From: Sphingomonadaceae bacterium
Lineage (GTDB): Bacteria; Pseudomonadota; Alphaproteobacteria; Sphingomonadales; Sphingomonadaceae
Length of the DNA: 47,831 bases
NCBI GenBank assembly: GCA_947463325.1
Contig: CANHQT010000015.1
Span: 1 to 47,831, forward strand
Reading direction: 5' to 3'
The translations under genes were made by a program, and so were the position numbers. Of this stretch, positions 19,001 through 28,730 are shown piece after piece. The stretch's first letter is position 1. Every line of letters begins with the position of its first letter. The notes under the pieces were generated by a model. It was not told the DNA's origin and searched no databases. It saw only the letters and a program-made list of their open reading frames with translations.

Positions 19001-20131
19001 ATGGCCGGACCACTGGCAGGCATCCGCATCATCGAGTTCGCCGGGATCGGACCCGGCCCTTACTGCGGCATGATGCTCGCCGATCATGGCGCGGAGGTGA
19101 TCCGCATTGACCGTCCCGGCGGCATGCTCCTGCCCAAGGATCCGCTGTCGCGCAGCCGCCGCTCGATCGCGCTCGACATGAAGAAACCCGAAGCCGTCGC
19201 CATCGCGCGCGAACTGTGCCGCACGGCAGATGGCATTATCGAAGGCTATCGTCCTGGCGTGATGGAACGGTTCGGTCTCGGCCCAGAGGTCCTGCTCGCT
19301 GACAATCCGAAGCTCGTTTACGGGCGCATGACCGGCTGGGGCCAATATGGCATGTATGCCGACGCCGCCGGGCATGACATCAACTATATTGCGCTTTCGG
19401 GCGTGCTCCACACGGTCGGCAGGGCAGGGGAAAAGCCTGTTCCGCCAGTCAATTACATCGGGGACTTCGGTGGTGGTGGCATGATGCTCGCCTTCGGCAT
19501 GGTGAGCGCGATCCTCGCGGCGAAGACCGGCGGCAAGGGGCAGGTCATCGATTGCGCAATGACTGACGGGTCGGCGCTCCTCTCGGCAATGACATGGGGC
19601 TTCCACGCCATGGGCTTCTGGAAGGATCAGGCGGGCGTCAACCGGCTCGATGGCGGCGCGCCCTATTATGACACCTATGCCTGCGCCGACGGCAAATTCA
19701 TCTCGATCGGTTCGATCGAGCCCCAGTTTTACGCTTTGCTGCGCGCCAAGACCGGCCTCGATGCCGATCCCGATTTCGATGCGCAGGATGATCAGGCGCG
19801 CTGGCCGCTCCTCAAGGAAAAGCTCACCGCCCTGTTCGCGACGAAGACGCGTGACGAATGGTGCGCCCTCATGGAGCCGAGTGACGTCTGCTTCGCGCCG
19901 GTGCTCAGCCTTTCGGAAGCGCCGCACCACCCGCACAATGTGGAGCGGAAGACCTTCATCGATGTCGGCGGCACCATCATGCCCGCACCGGCACCGCGCT
20001 ATTCGGAAACAACCGCCGATCACCCGCGCCCTGCGCCGATGGTCGGTGCCGATGGCGAAGCGATCCTCGCATCGCTCGGCCACGATGCCGCAAGCATCGC
20101 TGCCCTTCGGGAAGCCGGCGCGCTGCGTTGA
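19001..20131 (+). CDS. Alpha-methylacyl-CoA racemase (family III CoA-transferase fold)
   Basis: This is a 376 aa protein with close overall similarity, by eye, to Mycobacterium Mcr/AMACR. The pair used for acid-base racemisation in Mcr is kept: H125 and D126 in AGHDINY, and D155 in IGDFGGGG. Other shared blocks are EGYRPGVMERFGLGP, RMTGWGQ and LDGGAPYYDTY. It should epimerise 2-methylacyl-CoA esters so that branched-chain or sterol side-chain acids can enter beta-oxidation. A GGGGAGAG site precedes ATG 19001. The product of such oxidation includes propionyl-CoA, which fits the gene set from 26842. A simple CoA-transferase is a less likely alternative. Confidence 0.9.
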   Translation: MAGPLAGIRIIEFAGIGPGPYCGMMLADHGAEVIRIDRPGGMLLPKDPLSRSRRSIALDMKKPEAVAIARELCRTADGIIEGYRPGVMERFGLGPEVLLADNPKLVYGRMTGWGQYGMYADAAGHDINYIALSGVLHTVGRAGEKPVPPVNYIGDFGGGGMMLAFGMVSAILAAKTGGKGQVIDCAMTDGSALLSAMTWGFHAMGFWKDQAGVNRLDGGAPYYDTYACADGKFISIGSIEPQFYALLRAKTGLDADPDFDAQDDQARWPLLKEKLTALFATKTRDEWCALMEPSDVCFAPVLSLSEAPHHPHNVERKTFIDVGGTIMPAPAPRYSETTADHPRPAPMVGADGEAILASLGHDAASIAALREAGALR

Positions 20132-20140
20132 AACCTTTAG

Positions 20141-20171
20141 CGGGAAGCTGGCGGTTTAAGCCGGCTTCCCG
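20141..20171. terminator. Bidirectional hairpin between convergent racemase gene and era
   Basis: A 12-base stem (20141-20152 with 20160-20171, one G-T pair) and a 7-base loop sit in the 44-base gap between the two stop codons. There is no long T run. Position and stem strength make a shared terminator likely. Confidence 0.6.
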
Positions 20172-20175
20172 TGGT

Positions 20176-21069
20176 TCACTCGACCCAGTCGAGCCCCATG
20201 TCGCGATAGACGCTGCGGTCCTCGTCCCAGCCGGGTTTGACCTTCACATGCAGGAACAAATGGCATTTGCGGCCGAGTTGGGTCGCAATTTCCTCACGCG
20301 CGGCGGAGCCGATGCTGCGGATTTTCGTGCCGCCTTTTCCCAGGACGATCGCCTTCTGGCTGTCCCGTGAGACAAGGATCTGCTGGTGAATCTCGACTGA
20401 GCCATCCTTGCGGGCCGTGAACTTCTCGGTCTCGACCGCGCTGTCATAAGGCAGCTCGGCATGAAGCTGGCGATAGATCTGCTCGCGCGTGATCTCGGCA
20501 GCGAGCATACGCTCGGGCGCATCACTCACCTCGTCTTCGGGGAAGTGCCAGTCGCCTTCGGGCAGCATCGTTGCCAGCCGTGCTTTCAGCTCCGGTACGC
20601 CGTCGCCGGTTGTCGCCGAGATGAAATGGGTCTCACGAAAAGGTGCCAGTCCGTTGAGCTGCTCCGCCAGCACCAGCAGTGGTTCTTTCTTCACCGCATC
20701 GACCTTGTTGATCGCCAGCAGCAGTGGTTCCCGCCGCTCCTTCAGTGCGTCGAGGATCGCGCTGACCTTGGCGTTGATGCCCTTGGTCGCATCGACGGTC
20801 AGCAGGATGGCGTCCGCGCCTTCCGCTCCGTTCCATGCGGCCGCGACCATTGCCCGGTCGAGCCGCCGCGCGGGTGTGAAGATACCCGGCGTGTCGATCA
20901 GGACGATCTGCGCCTCCCCCTCCATTGCGACGCCCATCAGGCGCGTGCGCGTTGTCTGCGCCTTGGCGCTCGTAATGGCGACCTTCTGACCGACCAGCGC
21001 ATTGACGAGAGTGGATTTGCCGGCATTGGGCGCGCCCACCACCGCAATGAAGCCGCAACGCCGTGTCAT
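20176..21069 (-). CDS. era: GTPase Era
   Basis: This is a 297 aa GTPase for 30S ribosome assembly that binds the 3' end of 16S rRNA. The G1 motif GAPNAGKST is at residues 12-20, G3 DTPG at 59-62 and G4 NKVD at 121-124. The C-terminal KH domain spans about 205-290, with VLGKGGTKIRSIG as its GxxG loop region. ATG 21069 overlaps the rnc stop as ATGA, so the two are translationally coupled in the order lepB-rnc-era that is common in proteobacteria. Confidence 0.98.
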   Translation of the reverse strand: MTRRCGFIAVVGAPNAGKSTLVNALVGQKVAITSAKAQTTRTRLMGVAMEGEAQIVLIDTPGIFTPARRLDRAMVAAAWNGAEGADAILLTVDATKGINAKVSAILDALKERREPLLLAINKVDAVKKEPLLVLAEQLNGLAPFRETHFISATTGDGVPELKARLATMLPEGDWHFPEDEVSDAPERMLAAEITREQIYRQLHAELPYDSAVETEKFTARKDGSVEIHQQILVSRDSQKAIVLGKGGTKIRSIGSAAREEIATQLGRKCHLFLHVKVKPGWDEDRSVYRDMGLDWVE

Positions 21070-21752
21070 GATCTTGTCTCCAGTCGCGCGAGCAGTGCCG
21101 CCGCTGCCGCAGCTTCCGCTTCGGCCTTGCTTGTGCCTTCACCTTCGGCTTCGCCGGCGTTTGGCACGCTTGCTCGGACGGTAAATCGGGGTGCGTGGTC
21201 AGGTCCGGCGCGGTGCAAAACGTCATAGGATGGCGGCTTCTTGCGTTGCGCAGCCGCCCATTCCATCAGCGCTGATTTGGGATGCTTGGGTGCAGCCTTG
21301 GTCGCGCCGATCTGTTCTTCCCAGTGCTGCATCACAAAGCTGCGCGCAGCATCGAGCCCGGCATCAAGGAACAAGGCGCCGATCAGGGCCTCGATCACGT
21401 CGCCGAGGATATTGTCGCTCTCGCGCCCGCCGTCATCGCGCGCCTGCTTGCCCAGTCGCATGTGCGGGGCGATGCCGATCGCACGCGCGACCTCTGCACA
21501 ACTGGCGCGGCTGACAAGGCCGTTGAGCCGTGCGGCGAGCGCACCTTCGCTCTCTCTTGGAAAGCGGTGGTACAGTGCATCAGCGATGATCAGGCCGAGT
21601 ACGCGGTCACCCAGAAACTCAAGCCGCTGATAATCCGCGCGGTCGCCATGGCTGCCGTGAGTCAGCGCCTCGATGAACAGCGCAGGGTCGGCAGGGCGAT
21701 GACCGGTCAGTGCCTCGATGACGCCGGCGACGGATGGCTGGCTGCTGCTCAA
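21066..21752 (-). CDS. rnc: Ribonuclease III
   Basis: This is a 228 aa double-strand-specific RNase for rRNA and mRNA processing. The catalytic signature is RLEFLGDRVL, giving E45 and D49, with D118 and E121 in GDVIEALIGALFLDAG. The C-terminal dsRNA-binding domain is about residues 155-226. The start is a TTG at 21752 that overlaps the lepB stop (TTGA) and has a strong GGGGA site 6 bases upstream; no ATG lies near the N-terminus. It forms an operon with lepB and era. The Arg after LGD, where many bacteria have Ser, appears in alphaproteobacterial members as far as I recall. Confidence 0.96.
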   Translation of the reverse strand: MSSSQPSVAGVIEALTGHRPADPALFIEALTHGSHGDRADYQRLEFLGDRVLGLIIADALYHRFPRESEGALAARLNGLVSRASCAEVARAIGIAPHMRLGKQARDDGGRESDNILGDVIEALIGALFLDAGLDAARSFVMQHWEEQIGATKAAPKHPKSALMEWAAAQRKKPPSYDVLHRAGPDHAPRFTVRASVPNAGEAEGEGTSKAEAEAAAAAALLARLETRS

Positions 21753-22627
21753 AACCCTTCCCCGATCCGTTCCCAGCGTGCCGCGCGGAACCAGCTCAGC
21801 GGATTGTACCAGACCGCGCTGCCGTCAGTTGAGAATATCGTCACCCAAGCGCGGCCGACCAGCCGCTCTTCGGAAATGATACCGATCCCGCCACCGGCTG
21901 TTGCCGGGAACCGGCTGTCCTGGCTGCGGTCGCGGTTGTCGCCCATCAGAAACATATGGCCTGCCGGGACTTCATAAACCCCGGTCGTATCGGTTTCGGT
22001 CAGCATCAGGTCGAGCACCGGATAGCTGCGCCCGCCGGGTAATGTCTCTCGAAAACGCGGATAATGGCACCACAGCTCGCCAGTGCTGCTCAGCTCTTCG
22101 AAAGCAGGCCGGAAACACGGATTTCCGTAGCTTGCCTCACGCATATTCTCAGTTGCTGGAATGTCGAACCGTCCGGTGGGAAGGCGCGAAACCTGTCGAC
22201 CGTTCAGCCAGACGTCCCCGTCAATCAGCAGCACCCTGTCGCCGCCGACACCGATCACCCGCTTGATATAGTCGGTGCCATCGATGGGATGCTTGACCAC
22301 CACCACATCGCCGCGCTCGGGTGAACGAGCGAGGATGCGCCCTTCGGGCAGGTTGAGCGCGAAAGGCAGGCTATGCCGCGACCAGCCATAGGCGGTCTTG
22401 TCGACGATCAGATAGTCACCGATCAACAGTCGTGGCTGCATCGATTCTGACGGGATGTTGAAACTCGAGACCAGCAGTGTGCGGATGATCAGCACGAGCA
22501 GCGCGAATTTGACCAAAAACGCCCCGAAAGACAGCAGTTCGCGCTGGTAATCGATCGGCGCATCCGCGTGCGCTTCGGCGCTGCCTTCCGGCATCGCATC
22601 ATTTGTTTCGGTGGGCCGGTCGAGCAT
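21749..22627 (-). CDS. lepB: Signal peptidase I
   Basis: This is a 292 aa membrane-bound serine peptidase that removes signal peptides of Sec-exported proteins. One N-terminal membrane segment (about 36-53) precedes box B SESM with catalytic Ser62, and the general base Lys122 sits in YIKRVIGVGGD. Box E GDNRDRSQDSR is near the end. The start is uncertain: MLDRPTETND (22627) is chosen, while MPEGSAEAH at 22594 would also keep the membrane segment. Neither has a clear ribosome site. It is the first gene of lepB-rnc-era and is divergent from pgi with a 116-base gap. Confidence 0.95.
   Translation of the reverse strand: MLDRPTETNDAMPEGSAEAHADAPIDYQRELLSFGAFLVKFALLVLIIRTLLVSSFNIPSESMQPRLLIGDYLIVDKTAYGWSRHSLPFALNLPEGRILARSPERGDVVVVKHPIDGTDYIKRVIGVGGDRVLLIDGDVWLNGRQVSRLPTGRFDIPATENMREASYGNPCFRPAFEELSSTGELWCHYPRFRETLPGGRSYPVLDLMLTETDTTGVYEVPAGHMFLMGDNRDRSQDSRFPATAGGGIGIISEERLVGRAWVTIFSTDGSAVWYNPLSWFRAARWERIGEGF
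21755..21763 (-). promoter_or_regulatory. Ribosome binding site for the TTG start of rnc
   Basis: On the minus strand this reads GGGGAAGGG, ending 2 bases before TTG 21752; the GGGGA core is 6 bases from the start. It lies inside the last codons of lepB and decides the rnc start. Confidence 0.6.
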
Positions 22628-22743
22628 TTCGGCGGCATTGATGGGGTTCGGCGCGCCCGTCAAGCGATGCAACCGGTTTCGCGCGGCCGCAGTGCAGGCT
22701 AGGGGCAGCGCAGGACTCAGCGGAAGTGGAAGGAAATTGCGCC

Positions 22744-24270
22744 ATGGCCGACACCCAAGCCGCTTGGGATGCGCTCGCAGGGCATGGGCGCACGCCCATC
22801 GCACGCCTGATCGACAGCGAGGGTCCAGCACGGCTTGAAGCGCTGGTGCACAGCCAGTCGGGAATCCGCTTTGACTGGACCAAGACGCATCTCGATACCG
22901 AAACGCTCGCTCGCTTCGCTGCGCTTGCCGATGCTGCCGGACTTGATGGGGCACGCCGCGCGCTGTTCGCCGGTGAGCGCGTCAATGTGACCGAAGGCCG
23001 CGCTGCCGAACATCCCGCTGAACGTGGTGAGGGGCATCCCGAGAGCGTCGAGGAAGCGCGGATGTTCCACGCCCGTATGCGCGCGCTGATCGATGCGATT
23101 GATGCTGATGCTTTCGGCCCGGTGGCGCATATCCTCCACATCGGCATTGGCGGATCGGCGCTTGGCCCCGATCTTCTCGTCGATGCGCTCGGGCGCGATG
23201 CCGGGCGCTTTGATGTTGCCATTGTTTCCAATGTCGATGGAGCCGCGTTGGCAGAGGCGGTGCGCGGTTTTGATCCCCACGCTACCCTCGTCGCCATCGC
23301 ATCAAAGACCTTCACCACCACCGAAACGCTTATGAATGCGGAATCGGCGCTCGGCTGGCTGGCCGATCATGGCGTCGAGGATCCGATCGGCCGCTGCATC
23401 GCGCTCACTGCCGCGCCGGAAAAGGCGGTCGAATGGGGCATCGACGAAACCCGCATCCTCCCATTCCGTGAAAGCGTCGGTGGCCGCTACTCGCTCTGGT
23501 CGTCGATCGGATTTCCCGCGGCGCTTGCGCTCGGCTGGGAAGCGTTCGAACAAATGCTGGAGGGCGCAGCCGAAATGGACCGCCATTTCCGCCTGAGCCC
23601 TTGGGCCACGAACATTCCCGTGCTCGCGGCTTTCGCTGACCAGCTCTACGCGCAAGAACATGGCTGCGAGACGCGCGCAGTCTTTGCCTATGACGAGCGG
23701 CTTCGGCTGCTGCCCTCCTATCTCCAGCAGCTGGAGATGGAATCCAATGGCAAGCGCGTCAGGGCGGATGGCACCCCGATCGGCCGCCATTCGGCGCCGA
23801 TCACCTGGGGCGGGGTGGGCACGGATGCCCAGCATGCGGTGTTCCAGCTGCTCCATCAGGGCACGCGCCTCGTCCCCGTGGAATTCGTTGCGGTGCGGGA
23901 GCCCGGCCACCATTTCGATATGGCGCACCATGCCGCGCTGCTCGGCAACTGCATCGCGCAGGGTGCCGCACTGATGGCGGGCCGCGCAAATGCCGCCGAT
24001 CCTGCACGCGACTATCCGGGGGACCGGCCCTCGGTCACGCTGCTGCTCGACCGGCTCGATCCGCGCACGCTGGGCGCGCTCATTGCCTTTTACGAGCATC
24101 GCACCTTCGCCAACGCCGTCCTGCTCGGCATCAACCCGTTCGACCAGTTCGGGGTGGAACTTGGCAAGGCGATGGCCAAGGCGCTGGAGGATGAGGGCGC
24201 CGACAATTTCGATCCCGCAACCCGCGCCCTGTTTGCCGCAGCCTTTGATGCGGACGATGAGAGTGCGTGA
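22744..24270 (+). CDS. pgi: Glucose-6-phosphate isomerase
   Basis: This is a 508 aa enzyme that interconverts glucose-6-phosphate and fructose-6-phosphate. Sugar-phosphate contacts are GIGGSALGP (134-142) and SKTFTTTET (187-195). The signature GGRYSLWSSIGFPAAL is at 246-261. Catalytic residues are E333 in MESNGK, H364 in GTDAQHAVF and K475 in FGVELGK. ATG 22744 has GGAAGGA about 10 bases upstream; a GTG at 22726 is in frame but less likely. It is the first of two plus-strand genes, followed by glutathione reductase after 63 bases. Confidence 0.97.
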   Translation: MADTQAAWDALAGHGRTPIARLIDSEGPARLEALVHSQSGIRFDWTKTHLDTETLARFAALADAAGLDGARRALFAGERVNVTEGRAAEHPAERGEGHPESVEEARMFHARMRALIDAIDADAFGPVAHILHIGIGGSALGPDLLVDALGRDAGRFDVAIVSNVDGAALAEAVRGFDPHATLVAIASKTFTTTETLMNAESALGWLADHGVEDPIGRCIALTAAPEKAVEWGIDETRILPFRESVGGRYSLWSSIGFPAALALGWEAFEQMLEGAAEMDRHFRLSPWATNIPVLAAFADQLYAQEHGCETRAVFAYDERLRLLPSYLQQLEMESNGKRVRADGTPIGRHSAPITWGGVGTDAQHAVFQLLHQGTRLVPVEFVAVREPGHHFDMAHHAALLGNCIAQGAALMAGRANAADPARDYPGDRPSVTLLLDRLDPRTLGALIAFYEHRTFANAVLLGINPFDQFGVELGKAMAKALEDEGADNFDPATRALFAAAFDADDESA

Positions 24271-24333
24271 CAGGCTTCACTGGCGCTCGCCCTCCCGCCA
24301 TCCCATTTCCCGCCCCTGACTGCGGAGCACATC

Positions 24334-25680
24334 ATGACAGCTTACGACTATGACCTGTTCGTCATCGGCGCCGGATCAGGCGGGGTGCGCGCGGCGCGCA
24401 TCGCTGCCGGTCATGGCGCAAAGGTCGCCGTGGCGGAGGAGCATCGAGTCGGCGGCACCTGCGTTATCCGCGGTTGTGTTCCGAAAAAGCTGCTCGTCTA
24501 TGGCGCGCACTTTGCAGAAGATCTGAAGGACGCGCGTCATTTCGGCTGGACGGTCGGCGAACCCGGCTTCGACTGGCCGAGCCTGCGCGATAGCGTGCTG
24601 GCAGAAGTGACCCGGCTTGAGGGCCTTTATGGCCAAACCCTCGCCAGCCATGACGTCACCGTCATCCGCCAGCGTGCGACCATCGCCGACCCGCACATCA
24701 TCGCGCTGGCGGACGGCACCCGCGTCACTGCCAAATATATCCTCGTCGCCACAGGCGGCTGGCCGGTGAAGCCCGACATTCCGGGCGCGGAACATGGCAT
24801 CACCTCCAATGAGGTGTTCCATCTCGAAAGCCTGCCGCGCCGCGTGGTCATCGGCGGGGGTGGCTATATTGCCAACGAATTCGCCGGCATCTTCAACAGT
24901 TTCGGCAGCCAGGTAACATTGGTCAACCGATCGGACGCGATCCTGCGCGGCTATGACGAGCAGATCCGCGACCGGCTGCTCCAGATCTCGATGGCCAAGG
25001 GCATCCAGTTCCGCTTCAACTGCCCGTTCGAACGGATCGAGAAGAATGCGGACGGAACCGTCTTGGTCCATTTCGCAGGGGCTGATCCGGTCGAGGCCGA
25101 TCTGGTGCTGTTCGCCACGGGCCGCGCGCCCAATATCGCTGGTCTTGGCCTTGCCGAGGCGGGCGTCGAGCTCACCAGCAGCGGCGCGGTGCGTGTCGAC
25201 GCATATTCGAAATCGAGCGTCGATTCGATCTATGCTGTGGGCGACGTGACGGACCGGGTGCAGCTCACTCCTGTCGCGATCCGCGAAGGCCATGCTTTTG
25301 CCGACACCGTGTTCGGCGGCAAATCTGTCGCGGTCGATCATGAGACGATCCCGATGGCGGTCTTTTCCCACCCGCCGCTGGCCGGCGTCGGCCTTACCGA
25401 GGCTCAGGCACGCAACCGGCTCGGCACCGTGCGCACCTACACGTCCGATTTTCGGCCGATGAAGAATGTGCTCGCCGGCCGCAATGAACGCTCGCTCTAC
25501 AAGATGATTGTCGATGACGCCTCGGGGAAGGTGGTGGGCCTTCACATGATCGGGCCGGATGCGCCGGAAATCCTTCAGGCTGCGGCTATCGCGGTGAAGG
25601 CAGGCCTCACCAAGGCGCAGTTTGACGAGACGGTCGCGCTCCACCCGACCATGTCGGAAGAACTGGTGCTGATGAAATAG
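24334..25680 (+). CDS. gor: Glutathione-disulfide reductase
   Basis: This is a 448 aa FAD-dependent oxidoreductase that reduces glutathione disulfide with NADPH. FAD binding is GAGSGGVRAARIAA near the N-terminus, and the redox pair is C43/C48 in GGTCVIRGCVPKKL, the exact glutathione-reductase form. The NADPH fold shows GGGYIANEFAGI. The C-terminal dimer site has H437 and E442 in HPTMSEEL. No membrane segment is present. GGAG at 24324-24327 precedes ATG 24334. The gene order pgi-gor suggests joint NADPH and redox roles, but no shared control is visible. Confidence 0.96.
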   Translation: MTAYDYDLFVIGAGSGGVRAARIAAGHGAKVAVAEEHRVGGTCVIRGCVPKKLLVYGAHFAEDLKDARHFGWTVGEPGFDWPSLRDSVLAEVTRLEGLYGQTLASHDVTVIRQRATIADPHIIALADGTRVTAKYILVATGGWPVKPDIPGAEHGITSNEVFHLESLPRRVVIGGGGYIANEFAGIFNSFGSQVTLVNRSDAILRGYDEQIRDRLLQISMAKGIQFRFNCPFERIEKNADGTVLVHFAGADPVEADLVLFATGRAPNIAGLGLAEAGVELTSSGAVRVDAYSKSSVDSIYAVGDVTDRVQLTPVAIREGHAFADTVFGGKSVAVDHETIPMAVFSHPPLAGVGLTEAQARNRLGTVRTYTSDFRPMKNVLAGRNERSLYKMIVDDASGKVVGLHMIGPDAPEILQAAAIAVKAGLTKAQFDETVALHPTMSEELVLMK

Positions 25681-25744
25681 CATCGGTTGCACATCGCAAC
25701 CAATCCGCTAGCGTCTCGCCTGACACGGCAAGGGGAGAGGCCAT

Positions 25745-26758
25745 ATGGCAGGCAAAGTTCTGGTCACCGGTGGGTCGGGCTATATCGCCGGCTTCATCAT
25801 CCGGCAGCTGATTGCGGAAGGGTGGGACGTGAACACCACCATTCGCAATCTCTCCCGCGAGGGCGAGGTGCGCGGCTGGCTAGGCACGGACAATACTAAG
25901 CTTCGTTTCTTCGCCGCTGATCTCATGTCGGATGATGGCTGGGCGGATGCTGTTGCAGGGTGCAGCCATGTTGCGCACGTCGCCTCGCCGTTGCCGACCA
26001 GCGCCCCCAAATCCGATGACGAGCTGATTGTTCCTGCCCGTGAAGGCGCGCTGCGTGCGCTGCGCTTTGCCCGCGATGCCGGGGTTAAGCGCGTGGTGCT
26101 GACCTCCTCGGTTGCCGCCATCTCCTATGGGCAAAAAGGCAAGACCCGCTTCACCGAAGCCGACTGGACGGATGTGAACAGCCCCGACGCCTATGCCTAT
26201 GTCAAATCCAAGACCATCGCCGAACGTGCCGCGCGGGACTGGATCGCGCGGGAAGGTGGCGGGCTCGAATTCTGCACCGTCAATCCCTCGCTTGTGCTCG
26301 GCCCGCTGCTGGCCGCCGATTTCTCGACCTCGCTCGAAGCGATCAAGAAGCTGATGGACGGATCGATACCCGGCCTGCCGCGCCTTGGCTTCGGCATCGT
26401 AGACGTGCGCGATGTCGCGGCGATGCATGTGCAGCTGCTCACCGAAGCGGGCGTCGACGGGGAACGGTTCATCGCCTCCGGTCCATCCCTGTGGATGGAG
26501 GAAGTCGCCGCCATCCTGCGTTCGGGTCTGGGCGCCGATGCGAGGCGCGTGCCGACGCGCCGTTTGCCAACCTGGCTGATGCGCATCCTCGCCAATTTCG
26601 ATCCCACAATCCGTCAGGTGAAGGGCGAACTCGGCAATGTGCGGGAGAATGACGCGAGCCATGCCCGCGAACGTCTCGGCTGGGTTCCGCGCCCTGCGGA
26701 AGAAAGCATCCTCGACACCGCCCGCGACCTCATTCGGCTGGGGGTGGTCAAACCGTAA
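25745..26758 (+). CDS. Extended SDR, dihydroflavonol-reductase-like aldehyde reductase
   Basis: This is a 337 aa NAD(P)-dependent short-chain reductase of the extended (DFR/cinnamoyl-CoA reductase) type. The cofactor motif is [11 protein letters not shown] (residues 8-18). The active-site Ser is in [13 protein letters not shown], and the YxxxK pair is in [13 protein letters not shown]. The C-terminal substrate domain includes [11 protein letters not shown] and GERFIASG. The substrate is not known; relatives reduce aldehydes or ketones. A GGGGAG site lies before ATG 25745. It is followed by pccB after 83 bases and may or may not belong to that operon. Confidence 0.88.
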   Translation: MAGKVLVTGGSGYIAGFIIRQLIAEGWDVNTTIRNLSREGEVRGWLGTDNTKLRFFAADLMSDDGWADAVAGCSHVAHVASPLPTSAPKSDDELIVPAREGALRALRFARDAGVKRVVLTSSVAAISYGQKGKTRFTEADWTDVNSPDAYAYVKSKTIAERAARDWIAREGGGLEFCTVNPSLVLGPLLAADFSTSLEAIKKLMDGSIPGLPRLGFGIVDVRDVAAMHVQLLTEAGVDGERFIASGPSLWMEEVAAILRSGLGADARRVPTRRLPTWLMRILANFDPTIRQVKGELGNVRENDASHARERLGWVPRPAEESILDTARDLIRLGVVKP

Positions 26759-26841
26759 GCGGGTCCACCCCGAGCCTTGCAAAGTGCGCTCATTCGGTTA
26801 GCGCAAATCTCAGCGACGATATGAGGGGAAGAAGAGGCCGC

Positions 26842-28368
26842 ATGTCCTCCACCATAGCCGAACTCGAAAGCCGCCGTGCCGCCGCGAAGCTGGGCGGCGG
26901 GGAAAAACGCATCGCCGCGCAGCATGCCAAGGGCAAGCTCACTGCGCGCGAACGGCTCGACGTCCTGCTCGACGCCGGCTCGTTTGAGGAGCTCGACATC
27001 TACGTCGAGCATAATTGCACCGACTTTGGCATGGCGGATCAGCGTTATCCGGGCGACGGCGTCGTCACCGGATCGGGCACGATCAACGGCCGTTTGGTCT
27101 TCGTCTTCAGCCAGGATTTCACGGTGTTCGGCGGCTCGCTGTCGGAACGGCACGCGCAGAAAATCTGCAAGGTGATGGACATGGCGATGCGCGTTGGCGC
27201 ACCGGTCATCGGCCTCAACGATTCGGGCGGCGCGCGTATCCAGGAAGGCGTGGCGAGCCTCGGCGGCTATGCCGAAGTGTTCCAGCGCAACGCGCTGGCC
27301 AGCGGCGTCGTGCCGCAGCTCAGCCTGATCATGGGCCCCTGCGCCGGCGGTGCGGTTTATTCCCCCGCCATGACCGACTTCATCTTCATGGTGAAGGACT
27401 CGAGCTACATGTTCGTGACCGGCCCGGATGTGGTGAAGACCGTCACCAACGAGGTCGTGACGCAGGAGGAGCTCGGCGGCGCGATCACCCACACCACCCG
27501 CACAAGCGTTGCCGATGTCGCATACGAGAATGATATCGAGGCGCTGCTCGCGGCGCGCGACTTCATCGATTTCCTCCCCGCGAACAACCGCGCCGGCGTC
27601 CCCGAACGGCCGACCAGCGATCCGTGGGACCGCATCGAGGACAGCCTCGACACGCTGATCCCGCCGAGCGCCAACCAGCCGTACGACATGCATGAGCTGA
27701 TCCGCAAAACCGTCGACGAAGGCGACTTCTTTGAGGTGCAGCCGGCGCATGCCGCGAACATTATCACCGGCTTCGGGCGGATCGAGGGGCGCACCGTCGG
27801 CATCGTCGCCAACCAGCCGATGGTGCTCGCTGGCGTGCTCGACATCAATTCGTCGAAAAAGGCCGCGCGTTTCGTGCGTTTCTGCGACGCCTTTGAAATC
27901 CCGATCATCACCTTCGTCGATGTCCCCGGCTTCCTTCCCGGTACCGCGCAGGAGCATAACGGCATCATCAAGCATGGCGCGAAGCTGCTCTTCGCCTATG
28001 CCGAGGCGACCGTGCCCAAGATCACCGTCATCACGCGCAAGGCCTATGGCGGCGCCTATGACGTGATGGCCTCCAAGCATCTGCGCGGCGATCTGAACTA
28101 TGCCTGGCCCACCGCCGAGATCGCGGTGATGGGGGCCAAGGGTGCGGTCGAAATCATCTTCCGCGGCCTTTCTGCAGACGAGATCGTGGAAAAGACGAAG
28201 GAATATGAAGACCGCTTCGCCAACCCCTTCGTCGCCGCGTCACGCGGCTATATCGACGAAGTGATCTACCCCCATTCCACCCGGCGCCGCATCGCGCTGG
28301 GCCTCAGGAAACTCAGGAACAAGAGCCTCGAGAATCCGTGGAAGAAGCATGACAATATTCCGCTGTGA
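26842..28368 (+). CDS. pccB: Propionyl-CoA carboxylase beta subunit
   Basis: This is a 508 aa carboxyltransferase subunit that moves CO2 from biotin to propionyl-CoA, giving methylmalonyl-CoA. Typical PccB blocks are [28 protein letters not shown] (acyl-CoA site), [28 protein letters not shown] and [13 protein letters not shown]. Start [20 protein letters not shown] at 26842 is the usual N-terminus; an upstream ATG at 26821 adds 7 Arg-rich residues. Its stop overlaps the next gene's GTG by 4 bases. The partner alpha subunit is encoded at 32854. Confidence 0.97.
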   Translation: MSSTIAELESRRAAAKLGGGEKRIAAQHAKGKLTARERLDVLLDAGSFEELDIYVEHNCTDFGMADQRYPGDGVVTGSGTINGRLVFVFSQDFTVFGGSLSERHAQKICKVMDMAMRVGAPVIGLNDSGGARIQEGVASLGGYAEVFQRNALASGVVPQLSLIMGPCAGGAVYSPAMTDFIFMVKDSSYMFVTGPDVVKTVTNEVVTQEELGGAITHTTRTSVADVAYENDIEALLAARDFIDFLPANNRAGVPERPTSDPWDRIEDSLDTLIPPSANQPYDMHELIRKTVDEGDFFEVQPAHAANIITGFGRIEGRTVGIVANQPMVLAGVLDINSSKKAARFVRFCDAFEIPIITFVDVPGFLPGTAQEHNGIIKHGAKLLFAYAEATVPKITVITRKAYGGAYDVMASKHLRGDLNYAWPTAEIAVMGAKGAVEIIFRGLSADEIVEKTKEYEDRFANPFVAASRGYIDEVIYPHSTRRRIALGLRKLRNKSLENPWKKHDNIPL

Positions 28369-28730
28369 TCAAAACGATAATCTCGACTCAGAGGCTTCAG
28401 AAAGAGGCCGAGGATCGCTGGCCGAACCTCCAGAACCTTTTAGCATGCTACCTGCATCAGGATTGGGATGTTTTCGACGAGACGCCGCACAAGGCGGTCG
28501 ACCGGGCAATCTCGGAGACACCTTTGGAGACACTCAAGCTGGTTACGACCGAGTGGCGGGATTGGCGCGCGCGATCTTCTCGCGCGGTGAGTTTGCAGCG
28601 ACAGGTTAACGAGGGTCTTTGCGTGAACGTGGGTTTCAAGACGGCAATGGAAGCTCGCGAGTTCATGAACATCGTCTACGACAAGCTGATTGTTGCAATC
28701 CGAAATGAAGACGAGGGCTGGAAGCCATGA
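28365..28730 (+). CDS. CdiI-like immunity protein (contact-dependent growth inhibition family), putative
   Basis: This is a 121 aa protein. The block [34 protein letters not shown] followed by [14 protein letters not shown] matches, by eye, the pattern of CdiI-type immunity proteins (P.L...L..Y.HQDWD and a later acidic helix). Such proteins bind and block the toxic C-terminus of a CdiA effector. No CdiA, CdiB or toxin is in the window, so it is an orphan. It starts at a GTG overlapping the pccB stop and ends overlapping the epimerase ATG, both by 4 bases. Its base composition is visibly poorer in G/C and its codon use less biased than its neighbours, suggesting transfer into the operon. Confidence 0.72.
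   Translation: MIKTIISTQRLQKEAEDRWPNLQNLLACYLHQDWDVFDETPHKAVDRAISETPLETLKLVTTEWRDWRARSSRAVSLQRQVNEGLCVNVGFKTAMEAREFMNIVYDKLIVAIRNEDEGWKP

Noticed and set aside
28365-28730. Full CdiBAI system or other defence island around the CdiI-like gene
   Set aside because: All neighbours are metabolic genes. No CdiA, CdiB, toxin, recombinase or restriction gene lies in the window.
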